Assembly (NCBI GenBank): GCA_002964805.2
Contig: PUDQ02000079.1
Coordinates: 62,001-126,000 of the forward strand
Source: Trametes villosa
Lineage: Eukaryota > Basidiomycota > Agaricomycetes > Polyporales > Polyporaceae
Reading direction: 5' to 3'
Length of the DNA stretch: 64,000 bases
Shown: positions 1 to 12,508 of the stretch, in pieces
How positions within the stretch are numbered: the first letter of the stretch is position 1
Layout of the letters: every line of letters starts with the position of its first letter
Translations under genes and position numbers: made by a program
Notes under the pieces: generated by a model
What the model saw: the letters and a program-made list of their open reading frames with translations, nothing else
The model's database searches: none
Told to the model about the DNA's origin: nothing

Positions 1-422
1 TCAGCGTGGAATGATGTTATGTCACAATTACTGCTGTACTCCTGATATGTAATCAATGTGTATACCCCTTATAGAAGCATTAGTAGCATACCTTGTGGCT
101 TCAAACAGTGATGGGGAGAGTGATTGCCCGTGCTGTGTCACCTAGGGTTACACAGGCGCCCAGCAGTGAGCATTAGAGCAAGGTTAGCAAGCAGTCAGGG
201 TGGCTGTGTGCATGATCTAGTCTCTAACCCTAGAGTTTCTAATGGACTGTGACCCTAACCCCAAGTTTGTATGTGGAAGTTCTATAGGGCGCTTGGTTCA
301 AATCTAAGGTCAGTTTAGCTGAGTCTCAAAATATTTTTCCCACGGGGTCGACTTTCCGTGACGCGAGTTGGCAGGAAGCTCACCCCATAAGAAACGATTT
401 CTTTGTTCCTTATCAATCGTAA
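1..422 (-). mobile_element. Element P copy P3, X end (truncated by window edge)
   Basis: This stretch matches bases 13,499-13,918 and the reverse complement of 14,859-15,290 over its whole length, with few differences. It is the X-end portion of the noncoding element P, and its outer terminus lies at 422, where homology to the other copies stops. Just inside the end is a short hairpin with stem AAGAAA/TTTCTT and loop TCG. The Y end would lie left of the window. No coding potential was seen. Confidence 0.75.
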
Positions 423-521
423 CATGATGTTGTGAGTGGTGCTCTGTGGTCCAATTCAGATAGTGCAATGTTTACAGTAACTATTAATTGTGCCAAGAAG
501 TGTTTATATCTGATAAAAATA

Positions 522-576
522 CTCTACAACACCTCATCAATCGGATATGCCAGTATTGGCCCTCTCCCCCCCAAGT
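522..576 (+). mobile_element. Isolated Helitron-like Y terminus
   Basis: The sequence has the shared 3' terminus of element P: CCTCATCAATCG, then the hairpin GCCAGTATTGGC, then a C-rich run ending in CAAGT. The same terminus is at 4,183, 9,259 and 18,193, and inverted at 34,758. Sequence on the far side differs in every copy, so the end is sharply defined. No matching body lies directly to the left. Confidence 0.6.
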
Positions 577-581
577 TGACA

Positions 582-1876
582 CACGCAACCCAGAAAGGAG
601 AGGGGGTTGCAGATGCATGGCGGGACCAATCGTGGAACACGCGGGCTGGGTCGTTGAACTCAGAGACCGTCACAGACAGCACCAAGCCCATGACGGGATC
701 CAAAAGCCCAAGAAGCCAGGCAATTGAGAGCACTGAATCAGTGACGGCCAGAGTGCGAAGGAGTGGGAGTTGGATTATAAGGTGGACTGGGTTCAAATCA
801 TCCAGAGATATCGGCTGGCGGGGGAGAATGTGGATGAGGGAGATACGCTTGAGCAAGGGCATTCTCGGCAAGGCCACGGCGCAAGCCATGAAAGTGTTTG
901 GGTGGGGGCTAACCAAGTCATTGCGGTCAGTGTGTACCGTGAGCGACTGCATGACTGGACCCAAGAAGCTGCTGGACCAGTGCACACTGAGATGGTGGAT
1001 ATATGCATGCGCAAGGTTCGGGGTGTGCCCCTCGAACAGCCTTGGGCTTAAGGTGCTCAGAAAGCCTGCAGGGTGGATGCCAAGAACAGACAAGCTGAGG
1101 AGTTCCAGAGCAGGTATCGTGAACCCATGAGAATGGGTTTTGATGAGGTAGGCATCCCCGGCGAGAATGAGCTAATCTGCAGATTGACTTGCTCAATCAG
1201 TGTTACATCCCGTGCACTACCTCCGAAGGTTCAGACTTCATGTCCACTTACCTACTCCACTCCTTATCTATGGTATTGACTCGGAAGACGAAGACAATAG
1301 CTTATTATATTCAGACTTTCCCCTTTCGGACTTCCTTCCTTTTACGTTGTTCCTTATTGTTTTTCCAGGACAATTAGATTACTTCTATAAATATGGCCTG
1401 GATGTAGACTATTCCTCAGTTCATATATCTCGTTGTAAAGTGTCTTATCCGCACTCAATCTACTTCCTCCGCACTCCTTCCTTGTTGTCCAAACTCCTCC
1501 GCTTGTCCGCTCGTCTAACCTCTGACCTCTGACCCCTGCCCGTACCCTTGTCCGAAGTCAAGGACCCAACTTAGACTTGAGGTGTTGCTAAAAGTCTCGC
1601 CAAAGTTCTTACCCTTGCGCGTTCGTCCCCAGTCCAGGTCCAACCCGACCCCCGACTCCGACCTCCGATCCCCGACCTCTGACCTCTGAGGTCTGACCCC
1701 GAAGTCCGACCCCGACTCGGTCCCCCATGCCACACGGTCATAACAATCAGCTGCATTGGGTAGTGTCTTGAGCTCATTTCAAGGAGCCTGAGCCGGAGGG
1801 GTATGTGGGCAGTGAGCGCGTCGTTGATACACTTCCACCACTTCGGCAATGTGATGGTGATCATTGATGTAGGCAC
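582..1876 (-). pseudogene. F-box/LRR-like protein pseudogene, split by a solo LTR
   Basis: The minus strand reads from about 1,876 (motifs LPKWWKCINDAL and PLRLRLLE) to about 590 (GHTPNLAHAYIHH, SVHWSS, LPLLRTLAV). Repeated P-x-L-x-x-L segments followed by short polar turns resemble agaricomycete F-box/leucine-rich-repeat proteins, which usually recruit substrates to SCF ubiquitin ligases. The reading frame is interrupted by the solo LTR at 1,201-1,745, and with that removed the flanks join at ATCAG. An in-frame TAG lies near 1,175. No F-box helix could be seen, so the family call is an inference from the repeat pattern. It sits beside Helitron-like ends and may be a captured gene fragment. 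Confidence 0.4.
1201..1745 (-). mobile_element. Solo LTR, family B (copy 1)
   Basis: The element begins TGTTACATCCC and ends TCATAACA, as LTRs do (TG...CA), and is flanked by the 5-bp duplication ATCAG at 1,196-1,200 and 1,746-1,750. A second copy is at 43,158-43,732. No internal retrotransposon region is attached, so this is a solo LTR left by recombination. Its reverse complement shares the core GCTATTAGCAAC and its ends with LTR family A, so it probably lies in minus orientation. A TATAAATA motif is at 1,386-1,393. Confidence 0.88.
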
Positions 1877-4130
1877 AGAAGAGGGGGCTGTTCAGCGCTA
1901 CAGATCTCCATCTTCAACAGACCTGAGTAACCGCAAGCCAAGGTTGGCTGGGTCGAGTGCCAGCCAGGGAAACATGCAATTGGTTCTCTTCACCCATTGT
2001 CTGCGACGAGGATGAGGATGTGAAGCAGGATATTGTAGCACAACCGGTCAAATGCCAATAGCCTGTTTATCATGCTCGCAAAGTTGACAGCCACAGCCTG
2101 GTTGGCCTCTTTGGCTGCATGGCCCTGTTGGTAGACCCCTGGATAGGATGTGATCGCCTGGAGGTCCATCAGAGATGCCTATCATTTGGATATCAAACCC
2201 AGTATGCAGACAGAGAAGACACGTGCATACCAACAGTGTTCATCCCGGCCAAGGGGGTGAGGCTAGAGGGTGGGTGGCTCGTTGCTTTGTAGGTAGTGGT
2301 GGAAAGGGAAATGGTGCCCGCAGGTGCAAGCCATACATCCCCGGGTCCTTTTAGCGCTCAGTGCTGCATACTCTTTTGTGACGCAGGTGTGTCATGGTGT
2401 AGAAAAAGCACCACAGACCTGTTTCATGTCATCAGTCATCAGCCGGAAGTAGAGAAGCTTCGGGAGTGTACCAAACATCAACCTGATACGTGTTTACAAT
2501 CATTCATCCTGGGACAAGGAGCAAAGGTGTACATTGCCTCTTGCAATATCAGACAGGCTGTAAGTACGTCGGCCTATGCAGCTTGATAGAGGGTGTCTCG
2601 TTGCTGCGTACAGAGTAAATTGTGATATACAACTCCAGTCATCTGCAGCGACACAGGCATTGCTTTCGAGGGGTTCCAGTGAACCGTGGCTATTGTCTCC
2701 CCTAATAGGCATGAATTACTGTCTGTCAATGATGGCATGAGCATGGCAACAACAAAGTGCACACCTGTGCTTGGATCCACCCGCAAACCGCCCAGATCAC
2801 CCAGCCTCACTTGCCATGATCAGGCGTGTTTTCATCCCCCACGAATGAGGACCGATGGTTCTTAATTGCTTCAGCAAGCACCTCACCACTCAGTGGTCCA
2901 GGTGGCAAAGTCCCAGGTGGGAGGATGACCCAGCCCAGTGGTGCAATAATGTCATGCAGAGCAGTGGTGACCTTGCCAAGGCTGGGGTGTAGGAGATGAT
3001 GGTTGTGCACCAGGTTTGCAGGTTCAACAGACACCTCTGCCGTGTGCTTCGTAGCGAGAGTGGCAGAGGCTGCAGCCAGCTTGAGCAAGTGTTCAATAAG
3101 CTGAGACTTCTCGGACCTAGGATGGACATGAAGATTGGTGGCTAACAGACATCTGCGCAGGAGTACATCGAGTGGTTCGGTCATCATGGGAGATTTAGGG
3201 TGCTTTGCTCTTGTCCCACCATTTTTGTGCTGGAGATAAGTAAACTGTGGCCACTAAAGTGCTTCTGTATGTGGATGGAGAGCCACACCATTTGAGGAAC
3301 CATCACCACCCGAACAGAAACATGAGCATGCAATGAGAATGAGCTCCATCCTGTTCATGAAGACAAGTCAATAACAGCAGCATGGCAGATGGTCACTCCC
3401 AGGTGCACTCAATAAATATCAGAATTGGTGAATGCCAACATTCCCGCTCGCTGAATTTGCACTCCAGTACCACCATGGCTGCACTCTCTGCACTCATACC
3501 ATGCCCGCCAGGGTGATGGGGTCGGCCTGGTCGGGGATACTCCATCCAAGAGGCTATGGGATTTGGCGACCAGAAAGGGGAGTAGATTATCATCCTGGTG
3601 AATGTGATCACAGTGTAGGTGATATGTTGCCCTCCAAGCAAGCATCTCGGCGTGAGCAAGCCCTTTTCAGCCCAGCCTGTGGCGCATATCGACTCCGTGG
3701 TTAACAAGGTATGTCTGCTATAAACGTCATCTCAGCATGCTTGATGAAACATCGTCAGACGAAGAAGATACACGCATAGCTTGCCAACCAATATGAAGGT
3801 TACTGTGTTGAATGTGGTTGCCAGCAATTCTATAGGGGCTACCCTCTAATGAGACAGTTGCTGAAAGTAACATTTATACTAACTTGATTGATGCAGTGCA
3901 TTGTGAACATTGCTTGTCCAATCCATAACACAGTCAGCATGCCCAATGGTCTTTAGCAGGTAACTTTTTGGCCTTACACAACCAGCAAGCAGGCAGGTAC
4001 GTATTAACCTGGTGTTGTCAGCAAACCTTGGCATATGGAGGCACATTAAGGCCTTGTGTTGACTTCACATGATCAGTACTCCATGTCAGCTATCTAGTGA
4101 CAGGTAAATGTTTATATATTATCAAAAGCA
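1877..4130. other. Unassigned stretch with one possible minus-strand exon
   Basis: Only one reading frame here looks protein-like. It runs on the minus strand from 3,187 to 2,807 (126 codons) with motifs LLRRCLLATNLHVHPRSEK and PLGWVILPPGTLPPGPLSG. A possible donor site follows at its end. I do not recognise the family. No other exon could be tied to it, and the rest of the stretch shows no convincing gene, repeat or RNA. Confidence 0.3.
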
Positions 4131-4183
4131 CCTACAACACCTTATCAATCGCACATGCCAGTATTGGCCCTCTCCCTCCAAGT
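4131..4183 (+). mobile_element. Isolated Helitron-like Y terminus
   Basis: This is a second copy of the shared 3' terminus: TTATCAATCG, the hairpin GCCAGTATTGGC and a C-rich end at CAAGT (4,183). Sequence beyond 4,183 differs from all other copies. It closes an otherwise unrecognised segment to its left. Confidence 0.6.
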
Positions 4184-4787
4184 GAAATCTATTTGCGCAG
4201 ACCCTGCTAGACGGCGATAGATGTGGATAGCTGGGCGTACGAGGGAATAGAAATCCCATCTATTTGCATGTATGTATTGACGAAACAATCCAGCTAGCGC
4301 TATCAGCATGTATTCGCCTCAAGCTGGTTGAGGTAGACAGATGTCAATACAGGGCGATAGGCATTAATATGTCCGGTTCTCACCGGGGCGCAGGGCTCAT
4401 AACCTGCTGGAGCCTGATGCTGCTGACAGCGAAGGCTGGGGCTCAAAGTTGACAGACAACAAACTGTGGTCCAAGTTGAGCTGCTGAATACATTACATGA
4501 AGAACGGCCTGTATCTCACCTGTGGTCCAAGTTGAGCTGCTGAGGAAAGCAGACGACGAGGACCGCAGGGAGGACGAGGCATGGGCCAAGTATCCGACAA
4601 CAAAAGCATGAAGTAAGCGAGCTATGGAGGAAACGAAATAAGCGCTGTGAAGCGTTCAGTAGGAAAACCTAGAAGGTTGAGAGTTCAATTCCAGCTGGTG
4701 CCAGCGCATTTCTGGGCGCCGGGGGCTACGAATTCCAGAATTGGAAGGAGGCAGTGCGCGAGAGCGCTGTGCAAAGTCTGAAGTCAA

Positions 4788-6345
4788 ATGGACGCAAAGA
4801 ACGCGAAGAATCATCACATTCCACAGGTTGCCTGCATAACGGCGTCTCTGGTCAAGGGGACTAAGTCCATGCCCTCCAAGGACGAGGAGAAGCAGAAGGA
4901 GTGGCTGAGGCACGAGGAGAAGGCTGCCGGTGAGATCTTCCTTGCTGTGGAGCCTGAGCAGCGAATCCACTTTGCTGGCTCGGAGGACAATCCTGTCGAG
5001 ATCTGGAAGAAGCTGGAGGCTGCCCACGTCGTCCGTCGCCCTGGGGCACGCTTCAACGCCTACAACACCCTCTTCTCCATCCGGAAAAGCGAGGATGAGT
5101 CCCTCTCCTCGCTTTCTGCTCGCGTTGAGGAGTCCATGCGCTCCATCCAGAATCTCCGCCCCCAGAACTTCACCCTGAAGGACCTCGATGACGAGCTGCA
5201 GTCCATGGCGCTCATCCGAGCCCTCCCGGACCAGTACACCTCCCTCATCGACGCTCTCCTGCTCCAGGACAAGCTCAGCAAGGCCACCATCGTCTCTGCC
5301 TTCCAGAACCACGAGATCAACCGCTCCCACACCTCTGAGACGTCCCTGGCGTCGTCCACCGCCCTCTCTGCCTCTGCGACGCACTCCCCTCGCTCCAAGT
5401 GCAAGTTCTGCCACCGCGACAACCACACCATGTCCCAGTGCTTCAAGTTCCAGCGCGCGCAGAAGCAGGCCCAGGAACCGCGCAAGCCGTGCGCAGAGAG
5501 CGCGAACAAGGCCCAGGACGCGTCGCCCACCTCCTCCTCCATCCAGGAGTTTGCAGGCAGCGCAAGTCTCCGTCTCCCTGACCCTGGGGACGCTCTATCT
5601 CCTCTCCAGCTCAATGCTGACGTTGATTGGAATGCAGACACAGGGGCCACGTCTCATATGACTCCCCATCGTCACTGGCTTCGCAACTACGAGCCTCTGC
5701 GCGTTCCGATCCGTCTGGCGGACAACTCGTCTGGGGTGGGCTCGGTCGTCTTCAGACCGCTGGTTGGGGGGAGAGAGGGCCGAGACGTCGAGTTCACGAG
5801 GGTTCTGCATGTCCCTGCGCTTAGAAACAACCTGCTGTCCGTCCTGTTCTTAACCAAACACCGTCATTTCACCGTCTCCATCTCCTCTGCGCGTATGGAC
5901 TTCGCCCTCGATGGCAGGACGCTTTTCTGCGCCCCCATCAACGAGCGCAACACCGCCCTCCTTGCCGGCACCACCATCGCTCCAGATCCCCCTGCAGCAG
6001 AGCTAGCTCAGCTCGCTTCGACACTTCCCATGGATCTTGCACTCTGGCACCGTCGCTTTGCCCACTGCGCCCCAGACAGCGTCAGGACGCTGCTCGACAA
6101 GGGCCTGGTCACTGGACTTGTGCTCAGGTCGACGGCGCGCCCAGATCCCATCTTCGAGCCTTGTCTTGCTGGCAAGATGCACGCCAACCCCTTCCCCTCC
6201 TCGTCGCATTGTGCACCCTCCCGGAGTGTCCTCGTTCACTCGGACTTGAAAGGTGCTCTGTGGAAGCAGACCCCCCAGGGGTTCCGCTACTGGGTCATCC
6301 TTGTGGACAACCACTCGTGTTTCCGGGCTCCCTTCCTGCTCAAGT
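4788..6345 (+). pseudogene. Copia retrotransposon gag-protease-integrase remnant
   Basis: The frame opens at ATG 4,788 with a UBN2-type gag region. At about residues 204-217 there is a CX2CX4HX4C zinc knuckle (CKFCHRDNHTMSQC). Near residue 279 is the aspartic-protease motif DTGATSH, followed by the GAG-pre-integrase signature LWHRRFAH and the start of the integrase core (HSDLKG, then WVILVDNHSCF). The rest of integrase, reverse transcriptase and RNase H is missing: at about residue 519 the frame passes directly into Helitron helicase. Third codon positions are strongly C/G-rich here and become mixed after the junction. No flanking LTR pair was recognised. A Copia element normally needs RT, so this copy cannot move by itself. 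Confidence 0.85.
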
Positions 6346-9093
6346 GGAGGTCCTCCAACAGTGATGCAGGCAATCAGGAGCAGTACTACATTTCTATACT
6401 CACACTGTTCAAGCCGTGGCGAGCGGGGCAGGATCTGAGGCCTAGTCAGGATGTGCTCTGGGATGATGTATTCAATGGATATCCATTCACCGAGAGGCAG
6501 AAGGAGGTCATGAAGTTTTTCCATATCAAATATGAGTGCAATGATGCCAGGGATGACTTTTCTGCAGCACGCAAAAAGGGTACAAAGACCGGCAGCTCGC
6601 CTTTCAACTTGGATAATGCCACCCTTGATGACATGGACACCCAGTATTATAATGACGATGGTGAACTGAATATCAGTGAAATTGAAGCCATGGTCCTGCG
6701 TGCTAATGACTGGACAGAGCTGAGCAACGCAGAAATCAGCAGGCGGACACAAATGGCCCAGGCAGAACAAATTATTCAGGGCTCTGGCTGGCTAGACCCC
6801 ATGAAAGACAAGGCAGCAGCTGAGCTGCCCTCACGGTTCCAAAGCAAGGAAGACATGAGCTCAGCTGACTGGAAGAATATTCTTGCCAGCAAGCACCAGG
6901 AAATATTGGATGCCCGGGATGCACAGGCTGCTCTGAAGAAGCCTGCTAATGCAAATAATTCCCTGCCTGCCAACACAGAAGTCAACGAGGTCAAGGTGAT
7001 TGACAAGTCATACTATATGAGCAAAGCATTCAGAGCAAAGGACCAGGAGGCGCAGGCACTCATTGACAGCACTGCTAAAGAATTCAGCCTCAATGAAGCA
7101 CAGGAGCGGGCCTTCCGTATTGTGGCCAACCACGCTGTAGAGTCCAATGGCGAGCATCTTAAAATGTATCTTGGGGGCATGGCGGGCACTGGAAAGTCCC
7201 AGGTCATCAAAGCCCTCACCCACTTTTTTGCTGCACGCCAGGAAAGCTACCGGTTTATGTGCATGGCACCCACTGGGTCTGCTGCTGCCCTGATCGGAGG
7301 CTCTACATACCACTCCATGCTGGGTCTCAGGCAGAACAGCTCCTCAGACTCTGTTGCCACCTTGCTGCAAGTGCGTGCACGGCTCCAGAATGTTGAGTAT
7401 ATGTTTATTGATGAGATCAGCATGGTTGACTGCGGCAGTGTATATACCATCTGCGCAAAAATGTGTGCAGCACTCAAAAATGATGGAGCACCGTTTGGGG
7501 GCATCAATATGATTTTTGCAGGGGACTTTGCCCAGCTGCCCCCCTGCCATGAGCGGCAATGCATTATATTCACACAAGGTTGGCCGGGTCATCCACCGCA
7601 CCCACAGCCATGCGCAGCAGCAAGCCTCTATTGGCAAGGCACTGTGGCACCAGTTCACCACCGTAGTCATATTGAGAGAGAACATGCGGCAGCGGTCCCA
7701 GGGTGTGAATGATGCCAAGCTCAGAACGGCGCTGGAAAATCTCAGATATAAATCCTGCACACCTGAGGACATCCAGCTTCTCCAATCTCGTGTTGCAGGC
7801 TGTGGTCCAGGGAGACCCAAACTCAACCAGCCATGCTTCCGCAATGTGTCTATTATCACAGCCTGGAATACCCACAGAGACAAGATCAATGAGCTGGGCT
7901 GCGAGCGGTTTGCAAGGGAAAATGGCCAGCCCCTGACTGCTTTTTATTCCGTTGACAAGCTGTCTGCCAGCAATGACGATGAAGCAACTAAAAAGCAGAG
8001 GAGGCAGACTATGAATCCCAGGCGCTCTACCAATATTCTGAGCCCTGAACTCCAGGACTGCCTGTGGAATCTATCAGACCACCTGCCTGGCAAGCTCACG
8101 CTGTGTGTTGGGATGCCAGTGATGATTAAAATCAATGAAGCAACAGAGTGCTGCGTGACCAATGGGGCAGAGGGAGTGGTGGTAGGCTGGAAGTCCAGAC
8201 CCATCAGCGAAGACAGGGAGACACTGGAGACATTATTTGTCAAGCTCACTGCTGCACCTACTCCAGTGAAACTGGAAGGACTCCCAGAAAATGTAGTGCC
8301 CATCAGCCATCAGTCACGCAAGATCAGATGCAAGATGCCCAATGGAAATTTCCTGTCCATCTCCCGTGATCAGGTGTCTGTGATTCCCAACTTTGCCATG
8401 ACAGACTTTGGTTCACAGGGGCGCACCCGGCCGCACAATGTGTGTGATTTACAGAATTGCCGCTCACGTCAGTCCATATACACTTGCCTGTCCAGGGGAT
8501 CCACTTATAATGGGACTATTATCGTGCAGCCCTTTGACCCACGGAAGCTGACTGGGGGAATAGCGGGAAGTCTGCGCCAGGAGTTCAGGGAGCTTGAACT
8601 GCTTGATGAAGTAACCAAACTGCGCTACCTGGGCAAGATTTCACCTGCAGTCACTGGCATCACACGCAATGAATCTGGAAAAACAGCTTGTACAAGGGGG
8701 GGTCATACAAGGGCCAGAGTATTACTGCCTGGATGGGCGCCATCTTCAACCAGAAGACAAGCCAGATATGCCCCCAGTGTGAGCGGCCATTGCACGAGTG
8801 CATAAAATATGAGACTGCCCCTGCTTTTGTGGCATTCAATTCCACAATGTCAAGGCAGAGATCTGCACTGAAGTCACCTTGCCAGACCACATAGACAGAT
8901 ATAGGCTGTGTGGGTTAGCAAGTTTCACTTCACATGCCGTGTAGTGGACAAACATGGTGATGTATGGTTCCATGATGGGATTAAAACTGGGACTAGTCTG
9001 GTAGCAGAGGGAAATATTATCAACCTTGATTTTAACTTGCTACAGAAAGCAGGGAAGAGGCGGGTAAGTGTTCTTCTGTATACCAGGTTGTAG
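6345..9093 (+). pseudogene. Helitron replication/helicase protein, C-terminal half, frameshifted
   Basis: The product corresponds to the region just before the Pif1-like helicase and the helicase itself. Visible motifs are YYISILTLFKPWR (6,372), YECNDARDDFSA, Walker A GGMAGTGKSQ (about 7,174), Walker B MFIDEISMVD (about 7,402), GDFAQLPP (about 7,525), NMRQ (7,683) and the late helicase motif TCLSRGSTYNG (about 8,484). The frame shifts by one base at the six-C run 7,539-7,544 and again near 8,680. A degenerate tail follows with CPQCERPLHECIKYE and VDKHGDVWFHDG (to 9,093). The N-terminal Rep nuclease domain is absent, replaced by Copia coding sequence. Helitron proteins normally nick and unwind DNA for rolling-circle transposition, and this copy is defective. 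Confidence 0.88.
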
Positions 9094-9206
9094 ATATCAT
9101 TTCACTGTCTATGTGATTGTAGTTGTTGTAGCTTTACAATGGTTCAACCATCGGTCGATAGCAATGTCAAAACAATATATTATGATCAAAGATTCTATCA
9201 CTAATG

Positions 9207-9259
9207 AACTTCACTCCTCATCAATCGTACCTGCCGGAAATGGCCCTCTCCCCCCAAGT
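9207..9259 (+). mobile_element. Helitron 3' terminus (Y end) behind the helicase
   Basis: The sequence CCTCATCAATCG is followed by a GCC/GGC hairpin (GCCGGAAATGGC) and the C-rich end CAAGT at 9,259. The hairpin loop differs from other copies while the stem is kept. Its place 166 bases after the helicase tail makes it the likely 3' end of the autonomous element, and it links element P to Helitrons. Confidence 0.65.
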
Positions 9260-9397
9260 AGGAGTGTTGGCTCGTGCGTATGGACCACCTGGCTCTCCAT
9301 TCTACTGTCGAGTTGGCGATCACCGCCCCATGTACCTGCTCATGTTGGTAGAGTACACCAGCTCCTTACACTCGCTCTGCTTCCAATATCTTACACT

Positions 9398-11283
9398 ATG
9401 CCTACACCTAATGAACCCCTGGCGCTCAACAACTCAAGCTCCTCCATTGAGACTCTAATGCTGCCCGAGCCTGGTCAATCATTAAACCACGCCACGCACG
9501 AACTAAAAATGACAAAGATTCAATTGTAAGCGAGCTGACAATTTCCATGTGTGCGACAGCACTTACAAGGCAGCAATAACTCAGTACGAAAGATCTAAAG
9601 GTAAAGCAGATCAAGGAGCTTTTAAAGGCATACGGGCTGCCAATATCGGGCAAACACGACGTACTATTGGAGCACGTGCGGAATCATGCTAGTGACCCTG
9701 AGCAGTGGAATGCGTGAGTGATGATGCAGACAGCCCACCCAGAATATGACCACCTTACCATCCGTGTTCAGCCAATTCATGCCTGCGCGCGGAGTTGAGC
9801 AAGGCAGCATTTTACAGCACTGCGCGACTAACAGTCATGCTGCCTGCCGGATCATCGCCAAATTCGGCGAGAGAGAGCAGCCTACAGAGTTTCTACCTAG
9901 ATGCACGGCGGGGGAGTTTGGGGTGCAGATATATCCCCTGAATGAGTCCAAGAAGGCGGCGGGGAATGCTTGGGTGAGTAGTCAAGACTATCTAGGGACC
10001 TAATGCCGAGTAACTAAACATAGTCTGTCAGGCCCAAAAGGTTCTTGCATGGCGCGCCGATGGTGCTCCATCTCAGGAGAAAGCAGCCATTGAGACAGCC
10101 GCAAGTGAGCCTGCTGCAGAGGACCCAGACTGCGAGCATAGCCAAGACTTGCCAGGAGGAGTACAGTGTGCCACAGTCAGCGACATGATGGGGAGAGCGA
10201 GTGGGAACTCGAGCGTCATCGGTCAAGTGCGTGTGAGCGGCATGATGCCAGCCTTGGATAAGGTTCGTGTCCAGCCTGCCACACATTTGGACGGCAACAT
10301 GAACAGGATAGTAAACTTACCGCTCTTCTGAGTAGTTTCAGGGTATCACAACCTTCAGACGACTAGAGAGGCATGTGGTTGATCTGAACCGTGGCGTCAT
10401 GAGCAAACTCGGAGAGCTCAAAGCTCAGCTCAACTTGGTGCACCACGTGGTCTCTGCTATGGGCGAAATGTCACGTTTGCTCTCATCTTCTGATCACAGC
10501 TCTTCGTCATCTCACCCCCTACCTGGCCTATTAATCGCGAACCCGGGGACCTCGTCTTCAGTATCAGCCCTAGCGCCTACTCGACGGAAACCTACTTGGA
10601 ACATGGCACTATCTCGCAGCCCATTCACATCAACGTCCAATGCACCTTCTACGCCCATGAACGGCCAGGCCTTCTTCCCGGAACAGACTCTGCCCATGCA
10701 CACTACACGTACCGGTACCTCCCCGTTGGAATCAGCTCGCGGCTTTTCCAAGTCTAGCTCTGAGGTGCATCCCACACTGGCACTGCAGGTGACACCTTCT
10801 GCGGGCACGAGTTCCACCCAGAATTTGAACTTGATGTACTTTGAGCTTAGCGGCAAGAGGGTCGCCTTTGATAAGACCACCGTCCCGAACCCACATCAAG
10901 GCAGCTTCAAAGACAACCTCTTGGAGTTGTTCCGAGAATGGCACAAATTGAACCTTCTTACCATCAGCGGGTGCGGGATTCCAATCAAGCACTGGGCCTG
11001 GTTCTACATGAAGCGGATGAACATCAAGCCTTTCGCGTGGACCGTCATCCGGACTAGATGGCACAATTGGAAGGTAAGACATACCTATACTACCCACCTG
11101 TCCTTGTGGCTGATAACCAAACCGTGCACGTTGTTGACAATCCAGGCTCTCATCAAGGAGCGTGAGCGCTTCACGTCGGATGACGCCATCTGGGCTGCCT
11201 ACAGCGACGCGGATGGCAAGCACCTGAATCAACAAACCATCTTGGCTCGCATCATTATCAACATCTCTAAGTATGCTGAATAG
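9398..11283 (+). CDS. SAP-domain protein, 3' end truncated by a transposon
   Basis: Six exons read in one frame: 9,398-9,525, 9,585-9,713, 9,772-9,973, 10,032-10,262, 10,342-11,073 and 11,146-11,283, giving 519 residues. All junctions are GT-AG and the frame is kept throughout. Residues about 43-85 form a SAP motif (KDLKVKQIKELLKAYGLP), a helix-extension-helix that usually binds DNA. The middle is Ser/Thr/Pro-rich. The C-terminal part (GIPIKHWAWFYMKRMNIKPF) is rich in aromatic residues and of unknown function. Similar proteins are common near agaricomycete transposons, so a mobile-element origin is likely. Element P2 begins at 11,254, so the final residues and the stop codon come from P2. The donor of exon 4 is the least certain. 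Confidence 0.7.
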
Positions 11284-12455
11284 CTAACATGTAGCATTGC
11301 ACTGTGTGGCTTTGACAAAGGGGCTGGATGTACCTCCGTATGACCAAGTTCGGGATTCACTAACAACATCATGTTGATCTGAACCTGCCCACTCTTTGTA
11401 TGTAGTAAGGCCAAAAGCCATTTGCTAAGGATAGGAGTGCCACATATTTCACACATAGGACAAGCAATGTATACAGGACACTGCCCTGATTGAGCGGGTA
11501 TAAATTCCCCTTTGCTGCAGTTGTCTTCTTGAAAAAACATCTTCTACAGCAATGTGAGCAACTGATGCAATTTTGGCATTTTATTGAAGGAGTATTTCAG
11601 CCTTGTTTACTGATAATTGAAGACTCTAGCATAGAAGGGCTGGCCTTTCTGACCCTATCTCCAGATGTTTGTACACAAGCATTGCTCTTCAGCTTTTTGG
11701 ATAATTGTGTGCTCTAGTTACATCAGCTGTGATGTTCACCATTGAGTTGTAATTTATTCCACGTTAGAGTTGTAGTTTGTGTAGAGGTACTGATTAAAGA
11801 TGATTTGACCGCCTTTCTTGCTGGTTATGCTGGCTTATACATCATCCAAGCCATCCTGCTAGCATGTTTAAACCATATAGATTTTATCAGCAGAAACAGC
11901 CTGACAAGACTGGAAATATATACATCAAATGCAGCCAGTGAAATTGGCAGTTATAGTTTTGAGGGATTGACTTGATTTGCTATCTCCACTGTCAGTAGGA
12001 GCATAGTGGTTGACAACTTGGATGTTCGGGCATTTTCATATATATTTCATCTGCAGTAGCACTCAATCAGCATATCAACAAGGGTTTAGTTTATTCACTT
12101 GTTATGTTTAGTAGGTGGTTTAACACTACTGATGGTTTCAAGGCCTGTAGCAAAGTTTGGGATATTGAATGTGCACCATTGAATAGAGCTTACAAAGCTG
12201 AATCTGATGACATATAACATTCTAGGGATTTGTGCACAAAGGAGTAAGATATAAGCCAGAGAAGCTCAATGTGGCTGAACTGTGGCACTAATGGGAAATT
12301 GTTGCTCAAATTGTGAGTGCTATAGTGGACATTGCATTATACTTTTTACTTAGAGTGTCCTACTCATAGATAGTTTCCTGCCAGCACTTGTTTCACTTAA
12401 TTTGGACTACCTGAGCTCGGGATACAAAGGGATTTGTGTGAAGAGCCAAGCAAGA

Positions 12456-12508
12456 CCAAAGCTGATGGCAGGGAACGTGGATTCTGCGTTCCCTGCCATC
12501 AGCTTTGG
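12456..12508. repeat. Long perfect hairpin of element P2
   Basis: Left arm 12,456-12,477 and right arm 12,487-12,508 are perfect inverted repeats of 22 bases around the 9-base loop TGGATTCTG. The same arms are in P1 at 16,889-16,941 and, split by an insertion, in P4 at 36,721-36,749 and 37,801-37,822. Confidence 0.9.

Noticed and set aside
4660..4715. tRNA-like B box (GTTCAATTCC) before the Copia gag start
   Set aside because: No A box at proper spacing and no cloverleaf. It could be a primer-binding region but no LTR edge was found.
5060..5650. Long minus-strand open frames opposite the Copia gene
   Set aside because: They are antisense shadows of a GC3-rich coding sequence.
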